From: JBCCXL01 sp039191605
Lineage (GTDB): Bacteria; Acidobacteriota; Thermoanaerobaculia; Multivoradales; JAHZIX01
Length of the DNA stretch: 64,000 nt
NCBI GenBank assembly: GCA_039191605.1
Contig: JBCCXL010000017.1
Span: 1-64,000, forward strand
Reading direction: 5' to 3'
Shown here: one piece after another, positions 8,209-17,954 of the stretch
Numbering within the stretch: position 1 is the stretch's first letter
Layout of the letters: each line of letters begins with the position of its first letter
Notes under the pieces: generated by a model
Told to the model about the DNA's origin: nothing
The model's database searches: none
What the model saw: only the letters and a program-made list of their open reading frames with translations
Translations under genes and position numbers: made by a program

Positions 8209-11200
8209 TCAATCCCCGCTAGCACCCTCGGTACCGATCTCTGCATCGTTCTCTGCTCCGCTGTCCGCCGCGCTCGCTTCCTCTGCAGCCTCCGGCCGCA
8301 GGAAGCCCACCACCGTGCGCTGATCCACCAGGAAGAGATTCGCCGCCTGGCGCAGGTCTTCCGGGGTCAGGGCCTCGAGCCTCTTGGGGTAGGCCAGCAG
8401 AGTGGTGGGATCGAGGTCGTTGCGGTAGTAGGCGGCGAGGGAGCCGAGCCAGAAGCCGTTGGATTCGAGGTTGGTCTGGCGGGCGCGGAGCAGGGCTTCC
8501 CGGGCGGTGTCGAGATCCTCGGCGGTGGGGCCCTCGGCGCGTATCGTCTCGACGGTGGCGAAGATCTCGTCCACCAGGCTGTCGATGGCTTCTGGGTCGG
8601 CGGTGAAGGCGACGTCGACCCGATAGGTTTCCCGCGGCCGGCGGGCGAGGCTGCCGGCCACCTGGACGTTGTAGGTGCCGGCGCGGTCTTCGCGGATCGC
8701 CTGGCGCAGGCGGTTGGAGAGGATCTCTTCTAGCACCGACATGTGCAGGCGGTTCGGGGCGGTCCAGGGCACTTCCCCGTGGAACACGATGCGGGCCTGG
8801 GCCCGGGGCTCGAGGCCCGCTTCAATGGAGAAGCGCACCGGATCGGAGGGAGGGAAGATCTCGAGGTCCCGGGCGCTCTCCATGCGGCCCTCGGCGGGCA
8901 GGCTGGCGAGGTAGGTGGTCACCAGCGGACGTAGGGCGTCGAGATCGAGGTTGCCCACCAGCACGAAGAGGAAGTCGGAGAAATCGGCGTAGCGCTGACG
9001 GTAGAAGTCCAGGGCGGCGGCGGCGTCTACGGTGTCGAGGTCCTCGATCTCCAGCGGCTGGCGGCGGGGATGATCCTGAGTGATGCGGCGCACCAGCTCT
9101 TCGGCGAAGACGCTGGAGGGCTGGGTGCGGCGATTCTCCAGCACCGAGCGCAGGCGGCCGAGGTAGGCCTCGACGGCGTTTTCGTCGAGGCGAGGCTCGG
9201 TGCCCCAGAGGTGCACCAGCTGGAAGATCGTTTCTAGATCCCGCGGAGAGCCTCCTCCGTTGAAGCCTTCGGTGAGCTCACCGATGGAGGGAGAGACGCC
9301 GGCGACTTTGTCCGTCAGCGCCTTGTCCAGCTGCACCCGGTCGAAGGCGCCGATGCCGCTGAGGGTGGCGACGGTGTCGGCGAAGGAGGCGTTGAGCTGC
9401 TCCTCGTCCGAAGCGAGGGAGATGCCTCCCGGGGAGACGGCGGTGAGCTGCACCTCGTCGCTGCGGAAGGTGGTGGGCTTGAGGATCACCCGAATGCCGT
9501 TGGAGAGGGTCCACTCGGTGATTCCCAGGGAATCGATGGTGCTCTCGGCGACGATGCTGCCGGCGGTGGGAAGCTCAGCCAGCAGGGGGCGGTCGAGGGT
9601 GCGGTCGTCCCAGGGCTCTGGGTTGGAGGCCGCGGCGGTGGCGAACAGGGCGGCGAGGTCATCCTGGCTGGGGAGGCTCTCGGCGCTGCTCTCCGGGGCG
9701 GAGACCAGCACCACTCGATCGGTGCCGCCCTGTTCTCCCAGGCCCGCCCATAGCTGACTCTGGCGGTTGACTTCCTCCAGCGTGACGGTCGGCAGCAGCT
9801 GGCGCACCAGCTCCAGCTCTTGGCCGATGGAGGGCAGCGCTTCTTCCTCCAGGAAGTGGCCGACATACTCTCCGGCGAAGGCTCCGGAATCGGTGGTGTC
9901 GCGCTCTTCGTAGACCTGCTCGAAGGTGCGCAGGATCAGGCGCTGGGCGCGATCCAGCTCGCTGGCGGTGAAGCCGTGGAGAGCCACCCGGCGCACCTCC
10001 GTCTGCACCGCGGCGAGGGCCGAGGCGAGGTCGCCGTCGCGGGCGAGGGCGGTCTGCACGTAGGCGCCGCGGGTGCGGGTGAGGGAGGTGGGGGCCGAGC
10101 CGGCGTAGATGAAGGGGGGCTCGGGGCGCTGGGTGAGCTCCGAGAGGCGGGCGTTGAGCAGGTAGTGGTAGAGGGTTTCCACCAGGGTGCGGCGATAGTC
10201 GCCGACGGTCTCCAGAGGCTGATCCTCGAGGAAGGAGTAGACGCTCACGGAGGTTCTAGGCATCTCCGGATCGGTGGCGATGGAGACCCGCAGTCCCGGC
10301 AGCTTCGGCACCGAGTATTCGGCGCGCTCCCGCACCTCCCGCTCGGCATCGCGCCACGGTCCTTCCAGATGCTGGCGAATCCACGACTCCACCTGCTCGC
10401 CGTCGAAGTCTCCCACCGCCACCACTGCCGCCAGGTCCGGGCGGTACCAGTCTTCGTAGAAGCGCACGAAGACTTCCCGCGGGGCGGTGCGCAGGATCTC
10501 CGGCTTGCCGATGGGCAGACGCTCGGCGTAGCGGGAGCTCTCCAGCAGGGTGGGGAAATGCTGCTCGTTGAGGCGCGCCTGGGCGCCGCGGCCGGCCCGC
10601 CACTCCTCTAGCACCACGCCGCGCTCGCGCTCGATGTCCTCGGTCTCGAAGGAGATGTTCTTCGCCCACTCGCCGAGCACCTGAATGCCGGTGGCCAGCA
10701 GCTGTGGGTCGTCGGTGGGGACGGTGAGGCGGTAGATCGTATCGTCGAAGCTGGTGGCGGCGTTGATGTCGGCTCCGAAGCGCAGGCCGATGCTCTGCAG
10801 ATAGGCCACCAGCTCTTCGCGCTCGAAGTTCTTGGTGCCGTTGAAGGCCATGTGCTCCAGGAAGTGGGCCAGACCCTGCTGATCGTCGTCCTCCAGAATC
10901 GAGCCGGCATTCACCGCCAGCCGCAGCTCAGCGCGGCTCTCGGGCTTGCGGTTTTCCCGCAGGTAGACGGTGAGCCCGTTGTCCAGAGTGAAGATGCTGA
11001 CCGCCGGGTCCATCGGGAGGCAGGCGTCGAGATCGAGGGTGGCGGTCGCTTCACCTGCTGCTGGAGTCTCTTCGTCGGCCTCTGCTGAGTCTGCCTCCAG
11101 AGCCGCCGCGTCGCTTTCTCCGCCGCTTTTTTCGCTTCCGCTCTCGGCGGCCGATTCGCTCGGCGATACCGGGGCGGGCGACGCCGTCGTTTCCGGAGCC

Positions 11201-11313
11201 GCCGTCGTCGTGGCGCAGCCCAGCTGGGGCAGGAGTAGCGCGAGGGCGAAGCCGGCGAGGGTGAGGAGGCGCAGGAGAGAAGAACGAAGGACGAGGTCGA
11301 AGAGTGGACGCAT
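8209..11313 (-). CDS. M16 family zinc metallopeptidase, lipoprotein (copy 1)
   Basis: The protein has 1034 residues, the usual size for two-domain pitrilysin-type M16 peptidases. An N-terminal hydrophobic segment ends in a lipobox (LPQLGC, Cys33), followed by an Ala/Ser/Glu-rich linker, so it is probably lipid-anchored in the periplasm. The inverted zinc motif HFLEH is at 150-154, and the downstream ERERGVVLEEWR segment supplies the third ligand region. The C-terminal half repeats the fold but lacks HxxEH, as usual for the inactive domain. It lies 110 bp downstream of a paralogous M16 gene on the same strand, probably one transcript. GGGAG precedes the ATG. Likely role: degradation of peptides in the envelope. 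Confidence 0.93.
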   Translation of the reverse strand: MRPLFDLVLRSSLLRLLTLAGFALALLLPQLGCATTTAAPETTASPAPVSPSESAAESGSEKSGGESDAAALEADSAEADEETPAAGEATATLDLDACLPMDPAVSIFTLDNGLTVYLRENRKPESRAELRLAVNAGSILEDDDQQGLAHFLEHMAFNGTKNFEREELVAYLQSIGLRFGADINAATSFDDTIYRLTVPTDDPQLLATGIQVLGEWAKNISFETEDIERERGVVLEEWRAGRGAQARLNEQHFPTLLESSRYAERLPIGKPEILRTAPREVFVRFYEDWYRPDLAAVVAVGDFDGEQVESWIRQHLEGPWRDAEREVRERAEYSVPKLPGLRVSIATDPEMPRTSVSVYSFLEDQPLETVGDYRRTLVETLYHYLLNARLSELTQRPEPPFIYAGSAPTSLTRTRGAYVQTALARDGDLASALAAVQTEVRRVALHGFTASELDRAQRLILRTFEQVYEERDTTDSGAFAGEYVGHFLEEEALPSIGQELELVRQLLPTVTLEEVNRQSQLWAGLGEQGGTDRVVLVSAPESSAESLPSQDDLAALFATAAASNPEPWDDRTLDRPLLAELPTAGSIVAESTIDSLGITEWTLSNGIRVILKPTTFRSDEVQLTAVSPGGISLASDEEQLNASFADTVATLSGIGAFDRVQLDKALTDKVAGVSPSIGELTEGFNGGGSPRDLETIFQLVHLWGTEPRLDENAVEAYLGRLRSVLENRRTQPSSVFAEELVRRITQDHPRRQPLEIEDLDTVDAAAALDFYRQRYADFSDFLFVLVGNLDLDALRPLVTTYLASLPAEGRMESARDLEIFPPSDPVRFSIEAGLEPRAQARIVFHGEVPWTAPNRLHMSVLEEILSNRLRQAIREDRAGTYNVQVAGSLARRPRETYRVDVAFTADPEAIDSLVDEIFATVETIRAEGPTAEDLDTAREALLRARQTNLESNGFWLGSLAAYYRNDLDPTTLLAYPKRLEALTPEDLRQAANLFLVDQRTVVGFLRPEAAEEASAADSGAENDAEIGTEGASGD

Positions 11314-11423
11314 GGGACTCCCGGAGGACCGAAGGGGCGGTGGGCGGAGAACGAGCAGCCAGGGGATGGCGCCCCGGAGAAGGCCTCAGGGTATCAAGAT
11401 CTGCGGGGTCCGCGGTTTCGCTG

Positions 11424-14414
11424 TCAGCGTCTTCCTTCCAGGCTTCCCTCTCGGCCTTCCTCCTGAGTTCTGCCCTCGCTGGACTCTGGTAGCTGAATAC
11501 CCGTGAGGCTGCCCTCGGGGGCGAGGAGGTGATACGCCGCTCGCTGTAGATCACCTGGAGTGAGGGCGGCAGCGCGCTCAGGGTAGGTCAGGATCTGGCG
11601 CGGGTCGACACCCTGCCGATAGTGATTAGCAAGGGCGTTGGTCCAGAAGAAGCTGGACTCCAGTAGGCCCTCTCGCTTGGACAAGACCTGCTGTCGGGCA
11701 TAGGTGAGCTCTTCGGTGGAGGGACCTTCGTTCCGGAGCTGCTCGGCCACCGCGAAGACATCGTCCACCAGACCTTCGACGCTTGCAGGAGAGGACTCGA
11801 AATTTATGCTGAGGGAGTACGTCGAGGGCAGGCTGTCCTGGGGCCTACTGCTGATCCGGATTTGGTAAGTACCCCCGCGCTCCTCCCGCAGCTGGCGATT
11901 GAGGCGTAGAGAGAAGACCTCCCGGAGAGAGTCGAAGTGCACGTGAGCTAGATCGTCCCAGGGTAAGGGGTTGCGGTAATTGATGCTGGCTTTAGCGAAT
12001 CGCTCCACGCCTTGGCGCATCATGAAGCGCTTCCCGCTGCGGGCGGGGTAGGGTACGCTTCGCGGCTCATCGATCCGGCCGGAGCCCGGGAGGCTTGCGA
12101 GATAGGTGGTGACCAGAGGGCGTAGAGCGTCGGGGTTCACGTTGCCGACGAGGATGACTCGGAGATCGGAGAGATCCGAAAAGCGTTCCCGGTAGAAGGC
12201 AAGAGCGCTCTGCGGGTCGATGCCTTCGTAGTCTTCCCGCAGCAGAACTCGATAGAACGGATGATCTTGGTGTGACCGTTCGATAATCTCATTCGTCAGG
12301 GCCAGCGAGGGGTCTGCCGTTTGTGTTGACTCCCTAGTCCGTCGACGCTGGGCGTGCTGTTGAAAGGCCTCGACGTTGAGGCGCGGCTCGGTGGCGCGGA
12401 GATAGAGAACCTGGAAGAGGGTCTCGAGCTCTCCCGGGTAGGCTCTCCCCCAGAAGCCTTCAGTGAATCGATCCAGATTGGAGTGGAGCATGAAATCTCG
12501 ATCATCGAAGAGCCGCTCCAGCTCAGCCTCAGAAAGGTCTCCGGCGCCGCTAACCACGAGCTTGGCGAGCCGAGCGGTGAGGAGCTGGTCCTTCGGAGCC
12601 GTGGCGTATCCTCCTGGTGAGGTGGCTTGCAGCCTCACCGGTCCCTCGTTGCCGGGCATGGTTTTGAGCACGACCTCGATCCCGTTGGAGAGGATCCACT
12701 CGGTGAGCCCTAGGTCTTCCACTCGTCTCTCGTCGACGATGGTGCCAGGGACAGGATTCACGGAGAGCATCACTGACTCGGGGGCTGGCTCGATGGTTTG
12801 CGCTCTCGGGGCCTTTCTCGCCTCGATGGGCAGTTGTGCCACGGCGGCGAGGAGGGCTTCTACGTCGGCGCTGGTTGGCAGGGAGCCCTGTAGCTCTTCG
12901 GGAGCCGTAACGATGACGAAAGGGTGGCGCGATCTCGAGCCTTCGGAGGTAGGAGCGAAGAGCGACCAGCGATGGCTCTGGTGGTTGACTTCGTCTACGG
13001 TGATCGTTGGTAGGAGCTGCAGTAGGGTGTCGGCCAGCTGGGGGGAGGGGAGCAAAGTCTCGCCGTAGAGGAAGTTGCGAACATAGCCATTGGCTAGCTC
13101 GGAGGACTTCACCTCCCGGCTTACTTCTTGCTCCGCGTATCGCTGCAAGAACTGCAGAGCGCGTTCCAGCTCGGCTTCGGTAAAGCCATAGAGAGCGGCT
13201 CGCCGATCTTCGATGGCGAGGGTTTGGAGAGCAGCCTCTATCTCTCCGTCGCCGACGTGAGCGGCGAGGGTGAGGGCACCTTGCGCTCCAAGCATCGGAG
13301 CTGTGGCGGCCTGGCCGTAGCGAATAGAGTTGTCACCCTTCTCAATGAGCTCCTCCAGGCGTTGAGTCAAGAGAACACCGTAGAGCTCGGAGACCAGATT
13401 CTGGCGCGCATCTGCGTAGGTGGCCTCGATTGGAAAGTCGTAGAGCGTACCGATATTTACCGCAGTTTGGGACCATTCGGGATCTGTTGTCGCGGCGACT
13501 CTGAGCTCGGTAGCTTGGGGGATAGGGAAGGTCGGCCTTGTAGCTGGGGAGGAATCGTTGGTCTCCCGCCATGGCCCCTCTAGATGCCGGCGGAGTTTTG
13601 CCTCGACTTCGTCGACGTCGATATCGCCGACCACGGCGACGGCGGCGAGATGGGGACGGTACCAGCGTTCGTAGAAGCGAAGGAGGTCGCCTCGCGACGC
13701 GGTGCGCAGGATGTCGATCTGTCCGATAGGAGGGCGTTCGGCATAGCGGGAGCCAGCGAATAGAGCTGAAGTCTGCTGCTGCGCAATTCTCTCTGAATGG
13801 TCGATTTGCCCGCGCCATTCCGCAATCACCACACCTCGTTCGCGCTCGATGTCTGGCTCCAAGAAACTGATGGACTTGGCCCACTCTCCGAGGGTTCGAA
13901 GTCCTAGATCCAGCGTTGCCGGTTCCGTGGTAGGCAATCTGAGGCGGTACACCGTGGCCGTATGAGTCGTGTGGGCCGAGAAGTCGCCTCCCAGGTTTCG
14001 AACCGTGTCCATCAACTCCTCCCCTGGGAAGGAGGGAGTGCCGTTGAAGGCCATGTGCTCGATGAAGTGGGCGAGCCCCTGCTGACCGTCTTCCTCCACC
14101 AGGGAACCGACGCCGAGGACGAAGCGGAGCTGTACCTCTTCCGCGGGTTCGGGGTGGGATCGCAGGAAGATCCGCAGACCGTTGTCGAGGGTCACCTCGC
14201 GGACCTCAGGATCTCCCGGAAGCGGGGTTTCCGGAGCGATCCCCAGCCGGGCGAAGGCGCGTTCCTCTGCCGAGCCGGATTCGGTTCGCAGCTGGCAGGA
14301 GGTGGTTGCGGAGAGCAGAAAGACGACGGCGAAGAGAGCAGAGAGGGTCGACGGACCCCGGAGCAGACGGGGCAGCAGATAGGGGAGCAGACGGGAGCTA
14401 GCAGAATGATTCAT
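11424..14414 (-). CDS. M16 family zinc metallopeptidase, lipoprotein (copy 2)
   Basis: The protein has 996 residues. A hydrophobic leader ends in a lipobox-like ATTSC (Cys40), then HFIEH at 116-120 followed by MAFNG exactly as in the neighbouring paralog. The second half again lacks the zinc motif. The start has AAGGAG 5 bp before the ATG. It is upstream of copy 1 in a likely two-gene operon. The two copies align along their length but have clearly diverged, and this copy is visibly less G/C-biased at third positions. The pair recalls PqqL/YmxG-type arrangements in which paired M16 proteins may act together, but both copies here keep the full catalytic motif. Confidence 0.93.
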   Translation of the reverse strand: MNHSASSRLLPYLLPRLLRGPSTLSALFAVVFLLSATTSCQLRTESGSAEERAFARLGIAPETPLPGDPEVREVTLDNGLRIFLRSHPEPAEEVQLRFVLGVGSLVEEDGQQGLAHFIEHMAFNGTPSFPGEELMDTVRNLGGDFSAHTTHTATVYRLRLPTTEPATLDLGLRTLGEWAKSISFLEPDIERERGVVIAEWRGQIDHSERIAQQQTSALFAGSRYAERPPIGQIDILRTASRGDLLRFYERWYRPHLAAVAVVGDIDVDEVEAKLRRHLEGPWRETNDSSPATRPTFPIPQATELRVAATTDPEWSQTAVNIGTLYDFPIEATYADARQNLVSELYGVLLTQRLEELIEKGDNSIRYGQAATAPMLGAQGALTLAAHVGDGEIEAALQTLAIEDRRAALYGFTEAELERALQFLQRYAEQEVSREVKSSELANGYVRNFLYGETLLPSPQLADTLLQLLPTITVDEVNHQSHRWSLFAPTSEGSRSRHPFVIVTAPEELQGSLPTSADVEALLAAVAQLPIEARKAPRAQTIEPAPESVMLSVNPVPGTIVDERRVEDLGLTEWILSNGIEVVLKTMPGNEGPVRLQATSPGGYATAPKDQLLTARLAKLVVSGAGDLSEAELERLFDDRDFMLHSNLDRFTEGFWGRAYPGELETLFQVLYLRATEPRLNVEAFQQHAQRRRTRESTQTADPSLALTNEIIERSHQDHPFYRVLLREDYEGIDPQSALAFYRERFSDLSDLRVILVGNVNPDALRPLVTTYLASLPGSGRIDEPRSVPYPARSGKRFMMRQGVERFAKASINYRNPLPWDDLAHVHFDSLREVFSLRLNRQLREERGGTYQIRISSRPQDSLPSTYSLSINFESSPASVEGLVDDVFAVAEQLRNEGPSTEELTYARQQVLSKREGLLESSFFWTNALANHYRQGVDPRQILTYPERAAALTPGDLQRAAYHLLAPEGSLTGIQLPESSEGRTQEEGREGSLEGRR

Positions 14415-14433
14415 CGGTCTCCTTGAGGGGGTT

Positions 14434-14458
14434 TCGTTCGAAGAAATGAATCGAACGA
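14434..14458. promoter_or_regulatory. Inverted repeat upstream of M16 operon
   Basis: A perfect 8-bp inverted repeat (TCGTTCGA / TCGAACGA, 9-nt spacer) ends 20 bp before the start codon of the first M16 gene, just beyond its Shine-Dalgarno. It could be an operator or a 5'-UTR hairpin. I have no independent evidence for either. Confidence 0.35.
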
Positions 14459-14576
14459 GAGGGATTACTCAAAGAGGCCTATCGATTGTTTCAGCCTTCC
14501 AGGTTCCCTGAGACCAAATGGGTGAGGGGGCATGAGGGCGGAGACGTCCCTGGGGGAAGGTGTCTGGCTGCGGGAT

Positions 14577-15521
14577 TTAGTCGAGAGCTACCAACCCCGA
14601 GTCGAGAATCTGCTGCAGTTCACCGGAGCTTTTCAACTGCTCGACGAAGTTGGCGAGCAGCGGCAGCAAGTCACTGTCCGGCGGCACGGCGAAGCCGTAG
14701 GGATCCTCGCGATCGGGAATCTCGAATTGCACCTTCAGCGCAGAGAATTGCCTGAGGGTGGTGAGGGCGGAGGTGGAGTCGACGATGGTGAAGTCTGCGG
14801 TACCGTCTTCGACCGCGCCGTAATTCTCCAGCATGAATTCCACGTAGAGACGGTTTCCTCGAGGAATACCGAGCTCGTCGAAGATCTCCTCTTGGCTGGA
14901 GGCGGCGATGGTGCTGCCGGTGGCTCCTTGGAGGTCTTCGGGGCTGGTCCATCGACGAGTGTGGGGGGCGACGACCACCGGGCGCACGATGAAGTAGGGA
15001 GGACTGAAATCGACCTGCTGCTGTCGCGCCGGGGTGATCGTGAAGGAGCTTGCGATGACATCTCCGCGGCCCGCCAAGAGCTGAGGGATCAGCTCGGTGT
15101 AGGCCGGAATGCCGTCAGCACCGCGGGCCGGGCGGATCTCCAGCTCCACGCCGAGCTCCGCCGCGAAGCGCTTCATGATCTCGACATCGATCCCTCGAAA
15201 GCGCTCGGCGGGGCCAGCGTCGGGCATCGCTCCAGCATCGAGGTTGGTGCGCACGAAGACGTTGAGCTGGTGGGGCACGGCGAGCATCACCAGCTTGCCG
15301 CTCTGCTGGATCGCTTCGAGGTGAGAGGACTGCGAAGAATCATCCTGCACCGACAGGTCAGCCGACGCCGGGTCGGGCTCCGAAGGGGGCGAGCAGCTGA
15401 CAGAGAGGCTCAGGGTCAGGGCGCTGATCACCGCTCCGGTGAGGACGCTCTTCAAAGTGCTGTTGAAAGTGCTCTTGAGAGTGCTGCCGAAAAAGCGAGG
15501 ATCGAAGGGGAGGGAGGGCAT
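14577..15521 (-). CDS. Family-3 extracellular solute-binding lipoprotein
   Basis: The protein has 314 residues from the ATG at 15521; an in-frame TTG 24 bp upstream is an alternative. A hydrophobic segment leads to SLSVSC, a lipobox-like site. The mature part fits SBP_bac_3 amino-acid-binding proteins: FRGIDVEIMKRFAAELGVELEI, DVIASSFTITPARQQQVDFSPPY, a hinge with GATGSTIAA, and a closing YGFAVPPDSDLLPL. The family delivers polar amino acids to ABC permeases, or acts as a sensor domain. No permease or ATPase gene is adjacent, so partner and ligand are unknown. It stands alone between the SDR gene and the M16 pair. Confidence 0.85.
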   Translation of the reverse strand: MPSLPFDPRFFGSTLKSTFNSTLKSVLTGAVISALTLSLSVSCSPPSEPDPASADLSVQDDSSQSSHLEAIQQSGKLVMLAVPHQLNVFVRTNLDAGAMPDAGPAERFRGIDVEIMKRFAAELGVELEIRPARGADGIPAYTELIPQLLAGRGDVIASSFTITPARQQQVDFSPPYFIVRPVVVAPHTRRWTSPEDLQGATGSTIAASSQEEIFDELGIPRGNRLYVEFMLENYGAVEDGTADFTIVDSTSALTTLRQFSALKVQFEIPDREDPYGFAVPPDSDLLPLLANFVEQLKSSGELQQILDSGLVALD

Positions 15522-15787
15522 TGGGCACAATCTCTTAGGAGTCAATGATTTGATGATGTCGAGTTGACGGTCCCTCAGAGGCTACCAAGAGTGCTGTTTA
15601 GGGAGAAGTTAACATGGAGTTGCCTGTGTAGATTTAGTCATTTATGGAACTTTACATTCACTGCCGGAACTTCGACGCAGCATCTTCTAGACCCTGCGGA
15701 TGCGCAGAGGGGGCTCCCCACCCAGTGCAGGTATCGAATCATCAGGCTGTGAGAGCCGAGACGATGGCTGAAGGGAATCGAAGGCCG

Positions 15788-17692
15788 TTAGACGCCCTCT
15801 CGTAGCTGGAAGCTGTCGACGTCCAGCACGGCGCCGAGCTGCTGCTGAAATTCTTCGGCGGAGAGCGCCCCCGCCGGTCCGCCGGTGGCCGCCTCGATTC
15901 GCTCCACCACTTCCACCCACAGCCGCTCCCGGCGGGAGATCTCGTCGGGATCTCGCACCTGCCCGAATTCCTGCACCCAGCGATTGTGGCGGCACAGCAT
16001 GCGGAAGGCGTGCTGGGTTTCCGGGCGCTCGGCGGGCATGCCGAGCACTTCTACGTCGTGCCCCACCTGGTGGATCGGCTGCCCCCACTCGCTGTAGCCG
16101 CCGAAGATATTGCCGAGCTTCTCCAGGGCGTGGGCGAGGTGGGGCTGCTTGGCACCGCGCAGCAGCCTGGAGGTCACCGGCAGCGTGACGTTGCGGTGGA
16201 GGGTGGGCTCCGCCATGCGGATCTTGACCCCGATCTCTTCGGCCACCATACGGCGGATATCTTCTGAGGAGAGGCGCTTGTCCGTCGCCAGATGGACCCG
16301 CTCCCCCACCGCCCCGGGACGATCCAGGGCGGCGAGGATGCCCCGGGCCACCCAATCCACCGGAATCAGGTTGAGCTGGGCGGAGGGGTCGCCGGGGAAG
16401 GTAGTGGCGAGGCGGGCGAGCATCCAGGTCTTGGATCGCTTCAGCAGCCCCTGGTGCTGGGCCTTGTGGGCGAGGGCTTTATGGGCGCGGCCGAAGAGGT
16501 TTACCGGAGCGTTGATCACCTTGGTGTCGCCGCGGTTGTTGCCGGTGCGGGAGTCGCCGATGACGATGGAGGGGCAGAGCTGGACCACCGGCAGGCCGTG
16601 GTTCAGCATGTAGCGCTCGGTCTCCAGCGAGGCCATTGCCTTGGTCAGCTCGTAATAGTTGTTGTAGTAGTTCCGCGGGAAGTGAACGTAGTCTTCTCGC
16701 GCCTTCTTGCGGGTTTGGCGGCCGTGGATGTAGCTCGTCTCGATGCCGAGATAGGAGATGAAGGGGCGCTCGCCTTCCGGGGCCCCCTGCTCGAGCTCCG
16801 CGGCGAGGGCGAGGGCGTGGAGGCTGCCGCGGACGTTGGCGTCGAAGGAGCGCTCGTAGGGGTCGTCGAAGGCGACGCTGGCGGCGGAGTGGATGAGGTG
16901 GGTGATGGTGCCCCGCAGCCGCTCCCGCTCTTCCTCGGCGATGCCCAGGTGAGGTTGTTCCACGTCGCCGGCGACGAAGCGGAATTTCTTCGCCGCCGCG
17001 CCGTCGATCCACAGCTGCTCCAGCAGCCTCTCGCCTCGCTCCTCGGGGGAGATCACCCGCTTGCGGGAGCGCTCTGCACGGTTATCGCGAAGGCGCTTGG
17101 GGCGAATCACCACCACCACTTCTGCAATGCCCGGATGCTCCGCCGCCTGAGCCAGGATCTCCTGGCCGACGAAGCCGGTGCCGCCGGTGAGCAGAACGCG
17201 GATCCCGGACCCTTCGGGGGCGAGAGCCCGCTGCAGCCGCTCTTCCGCCTGGCGCTGCAGCGCATCCAGCCGGCGGCGGATCTCCTCCCGCGCCAGCGGA
17301 GTGCGGCGGTAGCGGAAGTAGTGCTCCACACCCTCGTAGCCGAGAAGAGTCTTCGAGACCTTCGTCGCCGCGCTGTGGCCGATGGCTTTCTCCATCACCT
17401 CGGTGGTGCGCTGCCCTAGCTTGTGGACCCCCGTCCTCTGACGCTCCGCCCGCTCGTCGTCGCCGGTGGCGGTGGCGAGGCGGCTCAGCAGGCGCTGGGC
17501 CTGGATTTCCACCAGGTTGTAGTCGCGGTGGGTGGCGACCAGCAGCTCCTGAGGATGGATCGGCTCGTCCACCACTTCTCCGGTAGCGAGGGAGACCTTC
17601 TCGATATAGCGATTCGGCGACATCTCCTGCGGAATCGGAGGTCGCTTTTCGGACTTCTTCTGGCTGGCTTTGGGGCTTGGAGCTTGGCTCAT
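15788..17692 (-). CDS. Acyl-CoA reductase-like SDR (NAD-binding-4 / male-sterility domain)
   Basis: The protein has 634 residues. After ~160 charged residues comes an extended SDR domain: LTGGTGFVG at 169-176 (dinucleotide loop), HSAASVAFDDPYE, LGIETSYIHGR and YYNNYYELTKAMA, supplying the Tyr-x3-Lys catalytic pair. NLIPVDWVARGI follows, typical of fatty acyl-CoA reductases and thioester reductases of the NAD_binding_4 family. The C-terminal ~190 residues are unlike standard FARs. Likely reaction: NAD(P)H-dependent reduction of an acyl thioester to aldehyde or alcohol in lipid synthesis. An epimerase-type role is less likely. It has no obvious operon partner. The Shine-Dalgarno is weak. Confidence 0.8.
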   Translation of the reverse strand: MSQAPSPKASQKKSEKRPPIPQEMSPNRYIEKVSLATGEVVDEPIHPQELLVATHRDYNLVEIQAQRLLSRLATATGDDERAERQRTGVHKLGQRTTEVMEKAIGHSAATKVSKTLLGYEGVEHYFRYRRTPLAREEIRRRLDALQRQAEERLQRALAPEGSGIRVLLTGGTGFVGQEILAQAAEHPGIAEVVVVIRPKRLRDNRAERSRKRVISPEERGERLLEQLWIDGAAAKKFRFVAGDVEQPHLGIAEEERERLRGTITHLIHSAASVAFDDPYERSFDANVRGSLHALALAAELEQGAPEGERPFISYLGIETSYIHGRQTRKKAREDYVHFPRNYYNNYYELTKAMASLETERYMLNHGLPVVQLCPSIVIGDSRTGNNRGDTKVINAPVNLFGRAHKALAHKAQHQGLLKRSKTWMLARLATTFPGDPSAQLNLIPVDWVARGILAALDRPGAVGERVHLATDKRLSSEDIRRMVAEEIGVKIRMAEPTLHRNVTLPVTSRLLRGAKQPHLAHALEKLGNIFGGYSEWGQPIHQVGHDVEVLGMPAERPETQHAFRMLCRHNRWVQEFGQVRDPDEISRRERLWVEVVERIEAATGGPAGALSAEEFQQQLGAVLDVDSFQLREGV

Positions 17693-17954
17693 GATCTATT
17701 GCATTCCTGCCGTCAATCGAGGCTGAAGGGGACAGAGGCCATCGAAGCGTTCAGGCTAGCGCGCTCGGCATCGGCGGGCAAGGGGAGGGGCCGCAGCTTG
17801 GGGGAGTCGGGGAGCATCGATGCCTCGACGGGGAATTTTCTGCCTTCCACGGGCTCTTGGGAGGAAAGATGAAGGTTGCCGTGATGAATGCACTCTGAGG
17901 AACCCAGTGTGAGGAAGAGAGTGTGAGGATGGAGACCCGGAGGGAGGGCTTGAG

